From: JAOZHU01 sp964506435
GTDB taxonomy: Archaea > Thermoproteota > Bathyarchaeia > Bathyarchaeales > Bathycorpusculaceae
Assembly: GCA_964506435.1 (NCBI GenBank)
Contig: CAZDLK010000001.1
Span: 1 to 64,000 of the forward strand
Reading direction: 5' to 3'
Length of the DNA stretch: 64,000 nt
Below the pieces are notes generated by a model that saw nothing but the letters and a program-made list of their open reading frames with translations, ran no database searches and had not been told where the DNA came from. Shown here piece by piece: positions 62,133 to 64,000 of this stretch. Position 1 is the stretch's first letter; every line of letters begins with the position of its first letter. The translations under genes were made by a program, and so were the position numbers.

Positions 62133-64000
62133 ATGGCTCTAGACCACTTCGGAGAAGACACTGAAACACTTAAGCGCAGCGTAGACGGACAAAACGTAAA
62201 AGTACGCTGGAACTGGGGCAAATTCAAAACCACCGAAGGCTACCCAGTGGACGACAACATGATAAGCTGGGTAATAGGCCAAGAGCAAGCCCTAAACGAA
62301 AGCTACCTATGCCTCAACGAATGGGTACACAAACTCAAGCATTTGGAGCAAACACAGTGGTACGCAAGCTGGAGCAAACCTGACGAGCAGAAAACCTCAG
62401 CAAAAACCGTGATCAGCCCAGGACCATACCTGCTGCTGTTAGGCGACCCAGGCACAGGAAAATCGCTTCTAGGTAAAGCGCTTTCAGAAAAGTTAACGCA
62501 AGTCTACAAAGAAAACGGGATAAAACTCTTTGATGTCGCCTGCTGGAAAAACCCAACTTTAGTCAGTCAGCCGCGCGTGTCCATTCACAAAGCTGGAGAA
62601 GGCAAGAAGGTTTTGCAGGTAGAACAACGGAAAGAGTTGAAGCGCAAGTTCCTCACTAAAGTCGGGCTTAAAGCCATCCAGATAGTTATGCTGGGTTTAG
62701 GCTTGTTCCTTATGGGGTTAGGCTTCTTTTTCCTGATTCAAGCCTGGCAGACGTGGGCTGCAAACCCCGACTATCTCGGCGAAACCCTGCAAAGTTTCTA
62801 CAGCAACAGCTTCTCTGACTATTTCACCAGCAAATTCGTAAGCTTAGTGCCCTTAACTTTCATCCCTGGAGGCAGCCTGATTTTCTTCAGCGTCTTCATT
62901 TGGTGGTTCTCCCGCTTAGGCGGGCTAAGTAATCTCCGCGGAACTGGCGGCGCTCAGCAGACTGATGTGCCGAAACTTATTGTGGACAACAGTTCTGGAC
63001 ATACGCCTTTCGTTGATGCTACTGGTCATAAGTCTGCGCAGCTGTTTGGTTCCGTAGCTTGGGATCCGTTTCAAACTGGCGGATTAGGAACGCCAGAGCA
63101 TCAACGAGTCACTGCAGGTGATGTTCACGTGGCATCGCTGGGCATACTTTACATTGATGAGATTAAGAATTTGGATCCGGAAGAAGCGATTACGCTTTTG
63201 ACGGTGCTTGAGGACGGGCAGTTGCCTATTACTTTGCGGGGCAGGTGGCAAGGCGGTGACACTGCAGCGATGGCGGTTTCAACTCAGCCTGTGCCAGCTA
63301 TTACATTTCTTGTGGGTGCTGGGAACTTCGACAGCATCAACCAGATTCATCCAGCGCTTATGGACAGGATTTATGGCTACGGTAAAGTCGTGCGGATGAA
63401 TAATGATATGCCGAATACGTTGGAAAACAGGCGCAAATATGTGCAGTTTATCGCTCAAGAATGCAAGCGGTTTAATCTGTTGCCGTTCAGCCGTGATGCG
63501 TGCATTGAACTTGTGGAGGAGGGCAGGCGGCGAAGCAACAAGCGTGACGCGCTTAGCACGCGGTTTAGGCCGTTAATTTCGATAATTAAGACGGCTGCGA
63601 CGTTGGCTATGAATGAGGACTGCAAGTTTGTTGAGCGGTATCATGTTGTTGATGCCTTAAACGAGCATTGCAAAACTATTCAGAAGCAGTTGTTGGAGCA
63701 TGAAATCAGTGAGCGCGGTAAGTTGTTAGAGATAACGCCTGAAGGCATAAAACTGGGGCAGATATACGGTTTAGCCGTGGTGCATGACCCCTATAGTGGC
63801 GAGAACACAGGTAATGTTCTCAGCGTGAAAGCCCAGCTTGTGCAGAAAACGATGCTTCCGAGAGACCATCCGCTTAAGGGCTATTATAAAGTAACAGGCG
63901 TTGCTAAGGGGCAGAGTTTCATTTCGGACAGCATTGCCAAAGTCAGAAGCGTTATTCTTCAAAAGTACGGTGCTGACATAGCGCAGGATTATCTTACGCA
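62133..64000 (+). CDS. lonB: archaeal membrane-anchored Lon protease (3' end outside window)
   Basis: ATP-dependent membrane protease of archaea. Open from the ATG at 62133 (GGAG upstream) to the window edge, over 620 residues. Walker A LLLGDPGTGKSLLG near 109, two membrane helices near 188-250 inserted in the AAA module (LGLGLFLMGLGFFFLIQAW and ILVPLTFIPGGSLIFF region), Walker B ILYIDEIKNL near 330, a sensor GNFDSINQIHPAL near 400, and the beginning of the protease domain (GLAVVHDPYSG). The catalytic Ser-Lys pair lies past the window. Confidence 0.93.
   Translation, partial: MALDHFGEDTETLKRSVDGQNVKVRWNWGKFKTTEGYPVDDNMISWVIGQEQALNESYLCLNEWVHKLKHLEQTQWYASWSKPDEQKTSAKTVISPGPYLLLLGDPGTGKSLLGKALSEKLTQVYKENGIKLFDVACWKNPTLVSQPRVSIHKAGEGKKVLQVEQRKELKRKFLTKVGLKAIQIVMLGLGLFLMGLGFFFLIQAWQTWAANPDYLGETLQSFYSNSFSDYFTSKFVSLVPLTFIPGGSLIFFSVFIWWFSRLGGLSNLRGTGGAQQTDVPKLIVDNSSGHTPFVDATGHKSAQLFGSVAWDPFQTGGLGTPEHQRVTAGDVHVASLGILYIDEIKNLDPEEAITLLTVLEDGQLPITLRGRWQGGDTAAMAVSTQPVPAITFLVGAGNFDSINQIHPALMDRIYGYGKVVRMNNDMPNTLENRRKYVQFIAQECKRFNLLPFSRDACIELVEEGRRRSNKRDALSTRFRPLISIIKTAATLAMNEDCKFVERYHVVDALNEHCKTIQKQLLEHEISERGKLLEITPEGIKLGQIYGLAVVHDPYSGENTGNVLSVKAQLVQKTMLPRDHPLKGYYKVTGVAKGQSFISDSIAKVRSVILQKYGADIAQDYLT

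Overview
The window looks like a chromosomal segment of an archaeon from the TACK side of the tree, most likely a Bathyarchaeia-type lineage (inference, moderate confidence). Seen directly: a TATA-binding protein, an ER/archaeal-type signal peptidase, a two-gene UPF0200/UPF0201 pair, a Fap7-type adenylate kinase, an Lhr-type helicase, a membrane-anchored archaeal Lon protease, a crenarchaeal-type protein lysine methyltransferase, TrmI, an Hjc-like nuclease and a complete archaeal RNase P RNA. Starts are often GTG or TTG. Several genes sit about 25-30 bases after a TATA box, as expected for leaderless mRNAs, and convergent genes frequently overlap by 4-21 bases. No tRNA, rRNA, CRISPR array or transposase was found.

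Layout. 1-6.4 kb, minus strand: class II HMG-CoA reductase (cut by the window edge), an MBL-fold nuclease, UPF0201/UPF0200, a secreted beta-propeller protein and a small DUF4177-like protein. 6.66-6.99 kb: RNase P RNA. 7-12.3 kb: PhzF, adenylate kinase, small nuclease-like and zinc-ribbon proteins, an MBL hydrolase, pyrE, tbp, signal peptidase and a Cren7-like zinc-ribbon protein. 12.9-19.3 kb: Lhr helicase, membrane protein, Cys-rich protein, aKMT-like methyltransferase, YkgJ-type protein and a secreted TIM-barrel-like protein. 19.7-26.9 kb: aspartate kinase, then a four-gene lipid-linked mannosyl-transfer cluster (two GT-C proteins, a PMT and a DPM-like GT2).

27.5-34 kb holds the most unusual locus. 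A zinc-ribbon membrane protein is followed by a DUF2207-like membrane protein with an extraordinary C-terminal Cys/Ala alternating tail. Two bases later comes a radical SAM/SPASM enzyme with an N-terminal PqqD-like (RiPP recognition) domain, and then a HAD phosphatase fused to a polyprenol kinase. This arrangement predicts a peptide-tail modification system acting on a membrane protein.

34-49 kb: alkyltransferase-like protein, GIY-YIG protein, a candidate structured ncRNA, a secreted metalloprotease, two stand-alone RAM-domain regulators, a DUF362/metallophosphoesterase operon flanked by a 15-bp repeat, a B12-type radical SAM enzyme, TrmI, LysE, an RNase J-like nuclease and a kinase-domain protein. 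49-55 kb: a divergent PadR pair with a palindromic operator, an NapH-like membrane ferredoxin with a secreted partner, and a small-protein/winged-helix/ParA module. 55-64 kb: mobA, a secreted protein, a PD-(D/E)XK nuclease, a LolD/MacB-like ABC exporter, the Hjc-like nuclease and the Lon protease. A 15-bp motif (GTATACGGAAGCATC) occurs four times, only in this last region. A second family of A/T-rich elements ending in AAATAAGGGG is scattered through five intergenic gaps.
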